Shown here: piece by piece, positions 17,519 to 26,755 of the stretch | How positions within the stretch are numbered: position 1 is the first letter of the stretch | How the letters are laid out: the number at the start of each line of letters is the position of its first letter | Assembly: GCF_030908625.1 (NCBI RefSeq) | Contig: NZ_CP133133.1 | Span: 124,001-188,000 of the forward strand | DNA: 64,000 bases | Reading direction: 5' to 3' | Origin: Paludicola sp. MB14-C6 | GTDB lineage: Bacteria > Bacillota > Clostridia > Oscillospirales > Ruminococcaceae | The notes under the pieces: model-generated | What the model was told of the DNA's origin: nothing | The model's input: the letters and a program-made list of their open reading frames with translations, nothing else | Databases searched by the model: none | Program-made: the position numbers and the translations under genes

Positions 17519-17902
17519 ATGACACCACAACAAATAATTGACTATTGTCTTGCAAAAAAAGGTGCGTACATAGATTATCCTTTCGGACCTGATGTGGTAG
17601 TAATTAAGGTTGGAAAAACAAGCGAGCGTTCTGGTAGAATTTTTGCACAGATTTTTAAGCTCAAAGATATTGACACGGTCACTCTAAATTGTGATATAAT
17701 GACAGGTCAATTTTATCGTGATTTGCTACCAAATATAGTTGTGCGTGGGTATCATTGCCCAGCAGTTCAGCAACCGTATTTTAATACTTTCCCGTTAACC
17801 GACGATGTGCCTGATGAACTTATAATTGAAATGATAGAACATAGCTACAAAACGGTTTTAAATAAACTTCCGAAATATGTTCAGAAAAGTTTGAAGAGTT
17901 AG
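17519..17902 (+). CDS. MmcQ/YjbR family DNA-binding-fold protein
   Basis: 127 residues from ATG 17519 with AGAGGTGAAG upstream (an in-frame GTG at 17510 sits in that site). The sequence IIDYCLAKKGAYIDYPFG at the start, IFAQIFKLKDIDTVTLNCD, GYHCPAVQQPYFNTF and the C-terminal SYKTVLNKLPK are typical of the MmcQ/YjbR family, small proteins with a CyaY-like fold proposed to bind DNA. Biological role is not established for the family. The neighbouring genes give no functional hint. Confidence 0.85.
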   Translation: MTPQQIIDYCLAKKGAYIDYPFGPDVVVIKVGKTSERSGRIFAQIFKLKDIDTVTLNCDIMTGQFYRDLLPNIVVRGYHCPAVQQPYFNTFPLTDDVPDELIIEMIEHSYKTVLNKLPKYVQKSLKS

Positions 17903-18003
17903 ATATGAAAGATGAAAAAATTAGTTTGTAGAAGATATAGAGAGGTATTTGCATAGTGAGGGGGTAATGATAATTAAATTTACAACAGAAGAAAGGAACT
18001 AAT

Positions 18004-18843
18004 ATGAAACTTGCACTATTAGCTGATATTCATGGCAATTACATGGCACTTGAAGCTTGTTTAAATTATATCGAGCAAAACAATTTTGATGGAATTATCT
18101 TTTTAGGTGATTATATTACCGACTGTCCATACCCACAGAAAACAATTTCACTATTAAAAAATGCAATGAAAGTACATCAATGTTGGTTTATAAGAGGAAA
18201 TCGTGAAGAATATATGATAAACCATCATAAAAACTCAAATGATAATTGGTGCTATTCCTCACAAACTGGTTCTTTGCTTTATACATATGAAAACTTATCC
18301 AATGATGATATTACTTTTTTTGAGAATATGCCAATATTTAATACTATTAATTTTAAAAGCTGTAAACATATTGTTATATGTCACGGCTCACCAACAAGCA
18401 TAAGGGAAATGCTTTTAGAAGGTGAAGAGAATTCTAATAATTGTCTTGAAACGCTTGAAGCAGATTATTTATTTTGCGGACATACTCATGACCCTTTTAA
18501 GTATAAATATAAAGGTAAGATACTTACAAATTGTGGAAGCGTTGGCTTGCCAACAAACAACCAAATAAATTCACAATTTACTGCTATAGAATTTATGAGT
18601 AACAAATGGAAAATAGACTTGATTTTAGTACCTTACAATATAGATAGTCTTGTCAATGACTTTGAAGAAAGTGGTATTTATGATAAGGGCTTTTGGTGGT
18701 CTAAGTCTATTGTAAAAACCTTACAAACGGGAGTAAATTATTCAATGCTATGTATTCAAAAAGCAAATGAATTGGCAGGTCAACGCAACGAACGTTTATC
18801 TGAAAAGCATTGGGAAATGGCGGCGAAAGAGTTGTATCTTTAA
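18004..18843 (+). CDS. Metallophosphoesterase (calcineurin-like)
   Basis: 279 residues, ATG after a GAAAGGAAC site. All metal-binding blocks are present: LADIHGN with Asp8 and His10, FLGDYITD, IRGNREEY, ICHGSP and FCGHTHDP, followed by TNCGSVGLP. These define a dinuclear metal phosphoesterase of the YfcE/MJ0936-like group, acting on phosphodiesters or phosphomonoesters in the cytoplasm. A C-terminal helical extension of about 70 residues (from MSNKWKIDLI on) is longer than in minimal members. Substrate unknown. Confidence 0.9.
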   Translation: MKLALLADIHGNYMALEACLNYIEQNNFDGIIFLGDYITDCPYPQKTISLLKNAMKVHQCWFIRGNREEYMINHHKNSNDNWCYSSQTGSLLYTYENLSNDDITFFENMPIFNTINFKSCKHIVICHGSPTSIREMLLEGEENSNNCLETLEADYLFCGHTHDPFKYKYKGKILTNCGSVGLPTNNQINSQFTAIEFMSNKWKIDLILVPYNIDSLVNDFEESGIYDKGFWWSKSIVKTLQTGVNYSMLCIQKANELAGQRNERLSEKHWEMAAKELYL

Positions 18844-18904
18844 TAATAAAATAGTTAAAATATTGTTAAAGTTAACGTAAAAATATAAAAAGGAGCAATA
18901 AACT

Positions 18905-19636
18905 ATGCCAAATGGAATTAAAGATTATTATAATTTAGTGCAGATGCCTTGGGGCAAAATGTTTTATGATATAGCTTATAAACAACTGAATATATCCAAC
19001 GATACTAGACTTAAAATTTTGGATTTCGGAAGTGGTTTTGGAGTAACTGCAAATTACTATGCTAAAAATCATAATGTTATAGCAATAGAGCCTAACCAGG
19101 AAATGATTAATATGAGTTTCAATGAAAATACATACACATTAATTAAAGGCGATGTTAAAATCCTAAAACAATTCGACGATGAATTTGATGTAGTAATTTG
19201 CCATAATGTTCTTGAGTATGCACCAAATCAAAAAGAGATTTTTTCTCAGCTTGTAAGAGTGCTAAAGCCTAAAGGGAAATTGTCTATTATAAAGCATAAC
19301 ACTTTGGGTAGAGCTATGGCGGCAGCAGTTTTCGATGATAACCCTCAAGCTGCTTTAGATTTAATTTCGGACAATATTAATAAAGAAAAGAGTAGTACTT
19401 TCGGAAACAGGAACTTATATACAAATGATCAAATAATTGCTTGGACAAATGAAAATGACATTAAATTATCTCAAGTATTAGGGATAAGGGCATTTTTCGG
19501 TATAACCAAAAATAACAATATTAAATTCGGTGAAAAATGGTACGATAAAATGTTAGAACTTGAAATGCTTGCAAGTTGTATGGACGAGTTTAAGGCTATT
19601 GCATTTTTTAATCATTTAATATTTGAAAAGAAGTAA
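18905..19636 (+). CDS. Class I SAM-dependent methyltransferase
   Basis: 243 residues with AAAAGGAG upstream. The SAM-binding motif I is LKILDFGSGFGVTANYYA, motif II is NVIAIEPNQEM, and DVVICHNVLEYAPNQKEIF is the motif IV/V region; LVRVLKPKGKLSIIKHN is the usual post-motif strand. Small-molecule methyltransferase of the Methyltransf_11/25 type; acceptor unknown. Its position next to a kinase-like gene may be accidental. Confidence 0.88.
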   Translation: MPNGIKDYYNLVQMPWGKMFYDIAYKQLNISNDTRLKILDFGSGFGVTANYYAKNHNVIAIEPNQEMINMSFNENTYTLIKGDVKILKQFDDEFDVVICHNVLEYAPNQKEIFSQLVRVLKPKGKLSIIKHNTLGRAMAAAVFDDNPQAALDLISDNINKEKSSTFGNRNLYTNDQIIAWTNENDIKLSQVLGIRAFFGITKNNNIKFGEKWYDKMLELEMLASCMDEFKAIAFFNHLIFEKK

Positions 19637-19648
19637 TTTGAGGTTTAG

Positions 19649-20146
19649 ATGAAAAAGTTAATATTTATAAATGGAACAATGGGAGTTGGTAAAACGACCA
19701 CTTGTAGGGAGTTAAAAAAGCTATTACCTAAGAATGTATTTTTGGATGGTGATTGGTGTTGGGATATGAGCCCTTTTATTGTAAACGACGAAACTAAATC
19801 AATGGTCATAAGCAATATATGTTTCCTATTGAACAATTTTATTAAGTGTTCAGAATATGAAAACATCATTTTTTGCTGGGTTATGCACGAACAAAGCATT
19901 ATTGATACCGTTTTGTCAGCTCTTGACATCAGCAATGTTTCTGTAAAACTATTTTCTTTGGTTGCAGATAAGGCTTCGTTGGAGAAAAGATTGGAAGAAG
20001 ACATTCAAAATGGTATTAGAACTGCGGACGTAATAGAACGAAGCGTCAAACGTATAGAAAAATATAATTCATTAAATACAGAAAAAATTGATGTAAGTAA
20101 TATTACACCAATGCAAGCCGCTGAGATATTAGTAACAAGAATATGA
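19649..20146 (+). CDS. P-loop nucleotide kinase-like protein
   Basis: 165 residues. The N-terminal FINGTMGVGKTTTCRELKK is a Walker A loop, followed by FLDGDWCWDM, an acidic segment found in adenylate/chloramphenicol-kinase-like enzymes, and a lid-like SLEKRLEEDI stretch. It is an AAA_33/shikimate-kinase-like small kinase; its substrate cannot be told (nucleotide, sugar or antibiotic). Starts 12 bases after the methyltransferase stop, so the two may be co-transcribed. Confidence 0.8.
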   Translation: MKKLIFINGTMGVGKTTTCRELKKLLPKNVFLDGDWCWDMSPFIVNDETKSMVISNICFLLNNFIKCSEYENIIFCWVMHEQSIIDTVLSALDISNVSVKLFSLVADKASLEKRLEEDIQNGIRTADVIERSVKRIEKYNSLNTEKIDVSNITPMQAAEILVTRI

Positions 20147-20243
20147 TTGGCACAGTTAATTATTTTAAAGGGTTCAATTATAAACTTAGTTTAATTGTTA
20201 TAATTAACATTATTGTATAATCTTTTTGAGAGAGGTGATTAAA

Positions 20244-21239
20244 GTGAATTTAGATAATATTGTAGGTGGAAATTTTAGGGGATGTGTTTTAGTATGCAAT
20301 GGTAAAAATGAAGTCTATAAAAAAGTCAGTGGGTATGCCGATTTTGCTAACCAAATACCGAATACTTTTGATACAAAATTTGCAACAGCATCAGCTGGAA
20401 AAGTTTTTGTAGCCGTAGCTATACTACAATTAGTTGAAAAAGGTTTATTAAAACTTGATGATAAAATTGGTGATATTTTAGATTTTGATTTAAACAAAAT
20501 CGATCCAAATATCACAATAGAAGATCTTCTCACTCATACCTCGGGAATACCAGATTATTTTGATGAAAGCGTTATGGAAGAGTACGAAAAGCTTTGGATG
20601 GATTTCCCCAACTATAAAATTCGATCAAACAAAGATTTATTACCACTATTTATTGACAAGCCAATGATGTATCCTCATGGTAGCAAGTTTCAATATAATA
20701 ACACCGGCTTTGTTGTATTGGCTATCATTCTTGAGAGTATATCAAGAAAGTCATTTGATGAATATCTTAATCAACATATATTTGAACCATGTCAAATGAA
20801 AGATACTGGCTACTATGAGTTGGATAGGCTTCCTGCAAAATGTGCCAATAGCTATATTTTTGATGAGGAAAGAGAAGAATATCGCACAAATATTTATTCT
20901 GTAGATGCAAAGGGAACTGGCGCAGGTGGGGCATTTACAACCGTATATGATATAAAATTATTTTGGGAACATTTATTATCGGAGAAATTACTTTCTAAGT
21001 CCACGACAGCGAATATGCTTGCTCATCATAGTGGAGAAAATAATGAGTTATATGGCTATGGAATTTGGCTTAAAAAGAATAATAATAATTTAATTCCCTT
21101 CTTTACTGGTTCGGACCCAGGTGTTAGCTTTATTTCTAGTTATGACATTCAAAAAGAACTGCTGATTGTTTTAGTGAGTAATTATGAAGATAATGTTTGG
21201 CAATTATGTAGGAATATAGCTGAATACTTAGATGAATGA
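20244..21239 (+). CDS. Serine hydrolase, beta-lactamase class C / PBP4* family
   Basis: 331 residues from GTG 20244 with GAGAGGTGA at 20230-20238; the longer TTG frame has no site. The Ser-x-x-Lys nucleophile is in TASAGKVF (Ser50, Lys53), the Tyr-x-Asn box is YNNTG, and a GTGAGGAF loop stands near the third motif position. Family members are D-aminopeptidases, esterases or penicillin-binding enzymes. No signal peptide or membrane segment is seen, so a secreted beta-lactamase role is unlikely; a cytoplasmic esterase or peptidase fits better. Last gene of the + strand row. Confidence 0.87.
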   Translation: MNLDNIVGGNFRGCVLVCNGKNEVYKKVSGYADFANQIPNTFDTKFATASAGKVFVAVAILQLVEKGLLKLDDKIGDILDFDLNKIDPNITIEDLLTHTSGIPDYFDESVMEEYEKLWMDFPNYKIRSNKDLLPLFIDKPMMYPHGSKFQYNNTGFVVLAIILESISRKSFDEYLNQHIFEPCQMKDTGYYELDRLPAKCANSYIFDEEREEYRTNIYSVDAKGTGAGGAFTTVYDIKLFWEHLLSEKLLSKSTTANMLAHHSGENNELYGYGIWLKKNNNNLIPFFTGSDPGVSFISSYDIQKELLIVLVSNYEDNVWQLCRNIAEYLDE

Positions 21240-21504
21240 GGATAATATAATACATATCCAATTCACATTATGATTACGATGCAATAGACTACTGCTTTTT
21301 GACAAATACGATTTGATTTATGTCTTAATAAACCATCTTAATCAAATTTTTATGGATAATTAAGCAAACTACTCAATCCACCCTTGAAGCGATAAAACAG
21401 ATGACATAATAAATATACAAATCAATACCGTTTATGCAGTAATATAATAATAATATGCAATGTTTATGCATAATTATACAAGCATTCACTTGATATGTTC
21501 CCAA

Positions 21505-21519
21505 GAACCACGCACGTGG
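21505..21519. other. Candidate attachment site (left) for the serine recombinase element
   Basis: GAACCACGCACGT occurs here and at 38734-38746, at the very 3' end of the large serine recombinase gene, in the same orientation. Here it is part of a 12-bp inverted repeat CCACG-CA-CGTGG with a central dinucleotide, the geometry expected of serine recombinase sites. In both copies the same frame reads E-P-R-T. A 13-bp match alone could be chance in 64 kb; position is what makes it attractive. Confidence 0.4.
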
Positions 21520-21695
21520 AGTGCATCGTGGGACTACAAAAATCAAATAAACAGTAAGCACCTTTTATATAGCTTTAACAAGCGAGGCAAGTATGTCAGC
21601 TTTGATGAGAATGCAGATGGTATGGTTAAGAAACATACAAACAAAAGCATGACGGTAAATATTTGGATATAGAAAACTCGATATAAATAACGAGA

Positions 21696-21721
21696 CCAAT
21701 GGTGGTGTGAGCTACCATTGG
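21696..21721. terminator. Hairpin terminator
   Basis: 8-bp perfect stem CCAATGGT / ACCATTGG, 10-base loop, followed by a T-rich stretch (CTTCTTTGTTTT). Lies after the remnant at 21555-21672. Confidence 0.55.
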
Positions 21722-21874
21722 CTTCTTTGTTTTCGTGTAATATTATAAAATTATATAAATAAATGAGAATATTTTTGCGAATTTAACGTTTTCCTCTTGA
21801 GAAAATTACATAAATTTGGTAAGATTATATAGAACATTGTCAGAATTGCTATTATAACAGAAAAGAATAACAAT

Positions 21875-21900
21875 AAACCTCTGCCAGTGGGTAGAGGTTT
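21875..21900 (+). terminator. Leader hairpin or terminator upstream of the helicase gene
   Basis: 11-bp stem with one G-U pair (AAACCTCTGCC / GGTAGAGGTTT), 4-base loop, followed by GTTTTAT, 48 bases before the ATG at 21948. It either ends upstream transcription or attenuates the operon. Confidence 0.6.
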
Positions 21901-21947
21901 GTTTTATATATGGTAAAAAATTAGATAACACAAAAGGAGCCAACACT

Positions 21948-24900
21948 ATGCTTAAGCCAGGACTATACGAACAAGTTATCAACAAAGAAATTGATGCGGA
22001 GCTTATCACTTTAGAGGATAAGTTCTCTCAAACTGCTTCGATTGATAAAGCGGAAGGCTCCAAGATTTTGGCGAAGTATATCGCTGAAATTATTGAAAAA
22101 GGCCTTGATAATGTTCGTGATAATGGCGGAGATGTTGTGGCTCAAGTTGACCTTGCAAATAAAATCGTGTCAACAATTATAAACGAAACAAATGAAGCTG
22201 ATTTTGACACGCTTAAAATTTCGGAGCGTGCCGAACAGCTTCTTGCTCTTTTAGATAAGAAAAACAGTGTTTTGTGGTTAAATGAAAAGGCACAAGTCAC
22301 TCGCCCAGAAACATCTATTGCTCAAAGTAGTCTTTTTACAGGCGCCATTCACGAGCCACAGATGTTCACCGAGCTTAAAAAAGAAATTGTATCCGCAAAC
22401 CGCATTGATATGCTTGTATCCTTTATTAAGTGGAGCGGATTGCGACTTATTATTGATGAACTTTCGGAATTTACGAAAAATGGTGGTGAGCTTCGTATCA
22501 TTACCACCTCATATATGGGTGCGACCGATGTGAAAGCCATTGAAGAACTTAGAAAACTGCCAAACACCAAAATCAAGGTGAGCTATGACACAAACCGAAC
22601 TCGTCTACACGCTAAAACTTACGTTTTTTATCGTGACACAGGTTTCACTACTGCATATGTGGGTTCGTCTAATCTATCCAATGTCGCTATTTCAAGTGGA
22701 CTTGAATGGAATGTGAAAGTGACCAAAAAGGATTTGCCTGAAACTATAGACAAAATTAAAGCCACCTTTGAAAGCTATTGGAATGCAAGTGAATTTGAAT
22801 ATTACTGTGAAGGACAAAAAGAACGTCTTGCAAGAGCGTTAAAGGCAGAGAAATACTTTGATAACAATAACGAATGTGACTACACATTTGACATCACGCC
22901 GTATTCTTATCAGCAAGAAATTTTGGATAAATTAGAGGCAGAACGCACAGTCCTATTATAAAAATTTAGTCGTTGCGGCAACAGGTACAGGAAAAACCGT
23001 AATTTCTGCTTTTGACTATAAAAGATTTAAAAAGCAAAATCCACATAAGCCATGCAGATTATTATTTGTGGCACATCGAGAGGAAATATTAAAGCAGAGT
23101 ATGTACACCTTTCGTGGTGTGCTCAAGGATAATAATTTTGGAGAAATGTTTGTGGGTAACTATAAACCCGAGAGTATTGACAACCTGTTTATTTCCATTC
23201 AGACCTTTAATTCGCAAGATTTTACAGATAAAACCGGTGAAGATTTTTATGACTATATCATCGTGGACGAATTCCACCACGCAGCGGCGCCCACCTATCA
23301 AAAACTGCTTACATATTATAAACCTAAAATTCTTTTGGGACTTACTGCTACCCCAGAGCGTATGGACGGTAAAAGCATATTAGAGTATTTTAATAATCGA
23401 ATTGCCGCAGAAATTAGACTGCCTGAAGCTATTGATAGAAAACTTTTGTGTCCATTCCAGTATTTCGGTGTCACCAACAATGTGGACTTGGATAACCTTA
23501 AATGGGTGCGTGGCGGTTATGATAAAAGCGAGCTTTCTAAGATATATACAATAAGCGGATTGGTTGCAAACCGTCGTGCTGATATGGTGATTTCGTCAAT
23601 TCTAAAATATGTGACGGATATTGACGATGTAAAAGGACTTGGATTTTGTGTGTCTATTGAACACGCAGAGTTTATGTCGAACTATTTTAATAATCATGGG
23701 ATACCTGCAATGTTTTTGACAGGAAATTCTCCTGATGATGAGAGAAAAGCGGCAAAACAAAATCTTGTCAGCGGTAACGTACGATTTATATTTGTGGTAG
23801 ATATTTATAACGAGGGCGTGGATATTCCTGAAATTAACACAGTCTTATTTTTAAGACCGACAGAGTCACTGACCATATTTTTGCAGCAGCTCGGTCGTGG
23901 TCTTCGCCTTTCTGAAGATAAAGAATGCCTTACCGTTCTTGATTTTATCGGTCAGGCAAACAAGAAATATAACTTTGAAGATAAGTTTTCGGCACTGCTT
24001 TCTAACACCACAAAAAGTGTGCAAAGGGAGATAAAAGAAGGCTTTGTTTCAGTTCCAAAAGGCTGTTATATCCAACTTGAAAAGAAAGCTCAGAAGTATA
24101 TTTTAGATAATATTCGTTCTTCCTTTGGAGCAAAAGCAGGACTCATTTCTCGCATTGCAACCTTTACCGAAGATAGCGGTTTAGAACTTAATTTGCAGAA
24201 CTTTTTAAATTATCATCATCTTGACATACGAAATATATACGCAAGGGATAGCTTTTCAAGGCTATGTGTTTTAGCCGGTGTAAAAGATGATTTTAGTGAG
24301 GAGTTAGAGGAAACACTGACAAAGGCTTTTGGAAGATTTGCTCTTTTGGATTCTCGCAGTTTGATAAATTTTATAGTGGAAATCTTAACAAGCAATAAGG
24401 CTATTTTTACACAAGCAGAACAAAGAATGCTTCAGATGTTTCAATTTACAGTGTGGCAAAAGCCGTTTGAAGAATGTGGGTTTTCCTCGCTCATGGACGG
24501 CGTAAACATGGTGAAAAGCTGCCCTGTTTTATGCAATGAACTCATTGAGATTTTGAAATATAACTACAATAAAATTGATTTTATTGATGAAAGTGTTGAT
24601 GTTGGTTTTGATTGTCCGCTGGACTTGCACTGCACCTATACAAGAGATCAGATTTTAGTGGCGATGGATTTTCTAAAGCCGAGCACAGTTCGTGAGGGTG
24701 TTAAATATCTAAGCGATAAAAAGGCGGACATTTTCTTTGTGACGCTCAATAAATCCGACAAGGATTATTCACCTACAACTATGTATAATGATTACTCCAT
24801 AAACGATATTTTGTTCCATTGGCAGAGCCAAAGCACCACAGCAGATACATCAGCGACGGGTAAGCGCTACATATGTCACAGAGAGCAAGAAAACAAAATT

Positions 24901-25083
24901 TTGCTCTTTGTTCGTGAGTTTAAGAATGATAAAGTTTTAGGTACAGCCAGTGCTTATACCTATCTTGGCACCGCAGATTATGTGAGCCACGAGGGTTCAA
25001 AACCTATGAACATTACTTGGAAGTTGCATAAGCCAATCCCTGCAAAATTCCTAAAGAAAACAAATAAATTAGTGGTGGGGTAA
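21948..25083 (+). pseudogene. PLD-nuclease/SF2 helicase with DUF3427-like C-terminus, one-base frameshift
   Basis: Two frames make one protein of about 1044 residues. Part 1 (21948-22961) has a helical N-terminus and a phospholipase-D-type nuclease domain: His221-x-Lys223 in RLHAKTYVFYRD and GSSN at 239-242. Frame 1 takes over at about 22957, where YKNLVVAATGTGKTVIS restores the Walker A loop (22978-22998) ahead of the first Met of part 2. Then come DEFHH, LTATPER and QQLGRGLR helicase motifs and a long C-terminal region of DUF3427 type. Such nuclease-helicase fusions are typical of phage-defence islands. First gene of a tight + operon; AAAGGAG precedes the ATG. The break separates nuclease from motor, so it is inactive unless the shift is an error or programmed. 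The site TTATAAAAATT is A-rich. Confidence 0.85.
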
Positions 25084-25085
25084 TC

Positions 25086-25310
25086 ATGTATTATATTTAC
25101 GAAAATTGGAGAGCAGAAAAGAAAGCAGTTATTCATAATGGTTCTTGTGGAATGTGTAACAACGGAAAAGGTATTCATTTAAGTGCATCCAATAAAAATG
25201 GGAAATGGCATGGTCCATTTGAAACACTTGACTTAGCTATTGTTTTTGCAAATGGCTTACAAGATAGAAAAACAAAGTTTTGTAAACTTTGTATAGGTGA
25301 TAACAAATGA
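25086..25310 (+). CDS. Small Cys-rich protein (74 residues)
   Basis: Begins two bases after the helicase stop, so translation is probably coupled. MYYIYENWRAEKKAVIH is followed by GSCGMCNNGKG and ends with KFCKLCIGDNK; the two C-x-x-C pairs could hold one zinc. I do not know an established function. Its fixed place between a helicase and a Nudix gene suggests an accessory role in this operon. Confidence 0.65.
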   Translation: MYYIYENWRAEKKAVIHNGSCGMCNNGKGIHLSASNKNGKWHGPFETLDLAIVFANGLQDRKTKFCKLCIGDNK

Positions 25311-25714
25311 TTGAAGTAGTGGCGGCATTAATATGGGATAATAATAAATTTTTAATCTGTCAACGTCCTAAGAACAAGGCGTGCGCATTGCTGTGGGAAT
25401 TTGTAGGCGGTAAGGTTGAAAAAGGTGAAACCAAAGAACACGCTTTGATTCGTGAATGTAAAGAAGAACTTGATATCACTCTTTCGGTTGGCGAAATTTT
25501 TACAGAAGTTACTCATACATATCCGGACATTACCGTTCATATAACGTTATTTAATGCAACAATAGCAGAAGGCCAACCCAAAATGATAGAACATAATGAT
25601 ATTAAATGGATACAGATTAGTGAGATTGATGATTTTGAGTTTTGCCCAGCAGATGTGAAAATTTTGAGGAGGCTTAAAGATGAGTACAAAAATCTACAAC
25701 AAACTCGTTCGTGA
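25307..25714 (+). CDS. Nudix hydrolase, MutT-like
   Basis: 135 residues; its ATG overlaps the previous stop (ATGA). The Nudix box GKVEKGETKEHALIRECKEE fits G-x5-E-x7-R-E-x-x-E-E exactly. The opening VVAALIWDNNKFLICQRPK is that of MutT-type (deoxy)nucleoside triphosphate pyrophosphohydrolases, which hydrolyse oxidised or modified NTPs. Within this operon it could clear a modified nucleotide, damaged or signalling. It overlaps the next gene by 35 bases. Confidence 0.92.
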   Translation: MIEVVAALIWDNNKFLICQRPKNKACALLWEFVGGKVEKGETKEHALIRECKEELDITLSVGEIFTEVTHTYPDITVHITLFNATIAEGQPKMIEHNDIKWIQISEIDDFEFCPADVKILRRLKDEYKNLQQTRS

Positions 25715-26000
25715 TAAAATACCAGAGATAATTGAAGCTGACGGCAAGACCTGTACTACGGAATTTTTGTCTGATGAAAAGTACATAGAGATGCTTGATG
25801 AAAAGCTAAATGAGGAACTCGCTGAGTATCAAGAAAGTAAAGACATTGAAGAACTTGTTGATATGCTTGAGGTAATGTATGCCATAGCCACAGCAAGGGG
25901 ATATTCGCAAGAACAGTTTGAAGCTATTCGAAAGCAAAAAGCAGACAAGCGTGGCGGGTTTGAGAAGAAGATACTATTGCTGGAGGTTAAGTGTCCATGA
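25680..26000 (+). CDS. MazG/HisE-like nucleotide pyrophosphohydrolase
   Basis: 106 residues; GAGGAGG stands about ten bases before ATG 25680, inside the Nudix gene. YNKLVRDKIPEIIEADGK at the start and the helical pair LNEELAEYQE and EELVDMLEVMYAIA (E-E-x-x-E and E-x-x-D type metal ligands) identify the all-alpha NTP pyrophosphohydrolase superfamily. Typically removes pyrophosphate from non-canonical NTPs. Two different NTP pyrophosphatases in a row, overlapping by 35 bases, is unusual and implies nucleotide turnover matters to the operon. Confidence 0.9.
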   Translation: MSTKIYNKLVRDKIPEIIEADGKTCTTEFLSDEKYIEMLDEKLNEELAEYQESKDIEELVDMLEVMYAIATARGYSQEQFEAIRKQKADKRGGFEKKILLLEVKCP

Positions 26001-26743
26001 ATATTTTAATTGATTTTTGGTATGTATGGGCTCTTTTTGCCATTGCAATAATACTAAAATTATTTCAGCCCGTGATAAAAGGTTTTGTAGGAGAAAAAAC
26101 AATATCTACATTTCTTTCATTCTTACCGCAAAATGAATACTCGATACTTAACGACATTATACTGAAAACCGACCGGGGTACGACTCAAATTGATCATATC
26201 GTTGTATCTCAGTATGGAATTTTTGTAATAGAAACAAAAAATTATAAAGGCTGGATTTTAGGAAAAGAAAGCGATGAATATTGGACACAGAACATATATG
26301 GCAAAAAGAATAAGTTTTTTAACCCTATAAGGCAAAATTATGCGCATACCGAGGCAATTAAAGCATTACTATCCGAATACCCTAATGCTAAAATCATACC
26401 TATTGTTGCGTTCTCCGGTGAATGCGAATTGAAAGTCAACGCTAAAAGTAGAGTGGTATATTTTAGTGGCATAAACAAAACTATTACTAAAGAAAAAGAG
26501 AACATATTTACCACACAAGAAATTAAAGAAATACTACAAATAATTAGCTGTGCCGATATTAACAATAAACAGACTCGAAAAGAACATGTTACAAAAATAA
26601 AACATCAAGTGCAAATGAATAAAGAAAAAATATCTCACGATATTTGTCCGAAATGTGGAAGTAAACTTGTCCTTAGAAAATCTAAATACGGAACATTTAA
26701 AGGCTGTAGTAACTACCCCAAATGTTGTTATATTTTGAAATAA
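25997..26743 (+). CDS. NERD-domain nuclease-like protein with topoisomerase-type zinc ribbon
   Basis: 248 residues from ATG 25997 (TGGAGGTT at 25981-25988); a GTG at 25991 overlaps the previous gene. One N-terminal membrane helix (WYVWALFAIAIILKLF), then the NERD fold with QIDHIVVSQYGIFVIETKNY carrying the D and E-x-K catalytic pattern of restriction-like nucleases, and at the C-terminus CPKCGSKLVLRKSKYGTF followed by CSNYPKC, a zf-C4_Topoisom zinc finger. Proposed to cut or bind DNA at the inner membrane. It lies between the pyrophosphatases and the second helicase. Confidence 0.88.
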   Translation: MNILIDFWYVWALFAIAIILKLFQPVIKGFVGEKTISTFLSFLPQNEYSILNDIILKTDRGTTQIDHIVVSQYGIFVIETKNYKGWILGKESDEYWTQNIYGKKNKFFNPIRQNYAHTEAIKALLSEYPNAKIIPIVAFSGECELKVNAKSRVVYFSGINKTITKEKENIFTTQEIKEILQIISCADINNKQTRKEHVTKIKHQVQMNKEKISHDICPKCGSKLVLRKSKYGTFKGCSNYPKCCYILK

Positions 26744-26755
26744 GAGGTGACCTAA

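Larger units (their letters stand above)
21240..21947. other. Long intergenic region before the defence-like operon
   Basis: 708 bases. It holds a candidate attachment site (21505-21519), a possible short remnant reading KHLLYSFNKRGKYVSFDENA (21555-21615), and two hairpins described separately. No intact gene. The AT-rich DNA from 21240 to 21480 shows nothing I can support. Confidence 0.5.

Noticed and set aside
20195..20221. Promoter TTGTTA / TATAAT before the serine hydrolase
   Set aside because: Spacing of 15 bp is short and the DNA is very AT-rich; not reported as a feature.
21460..21672. 70-codon + strand frame
   Set aside because: Start not supported by a ribosome binding site and it crosses the candidate attachment site; treated as remnant or chance.
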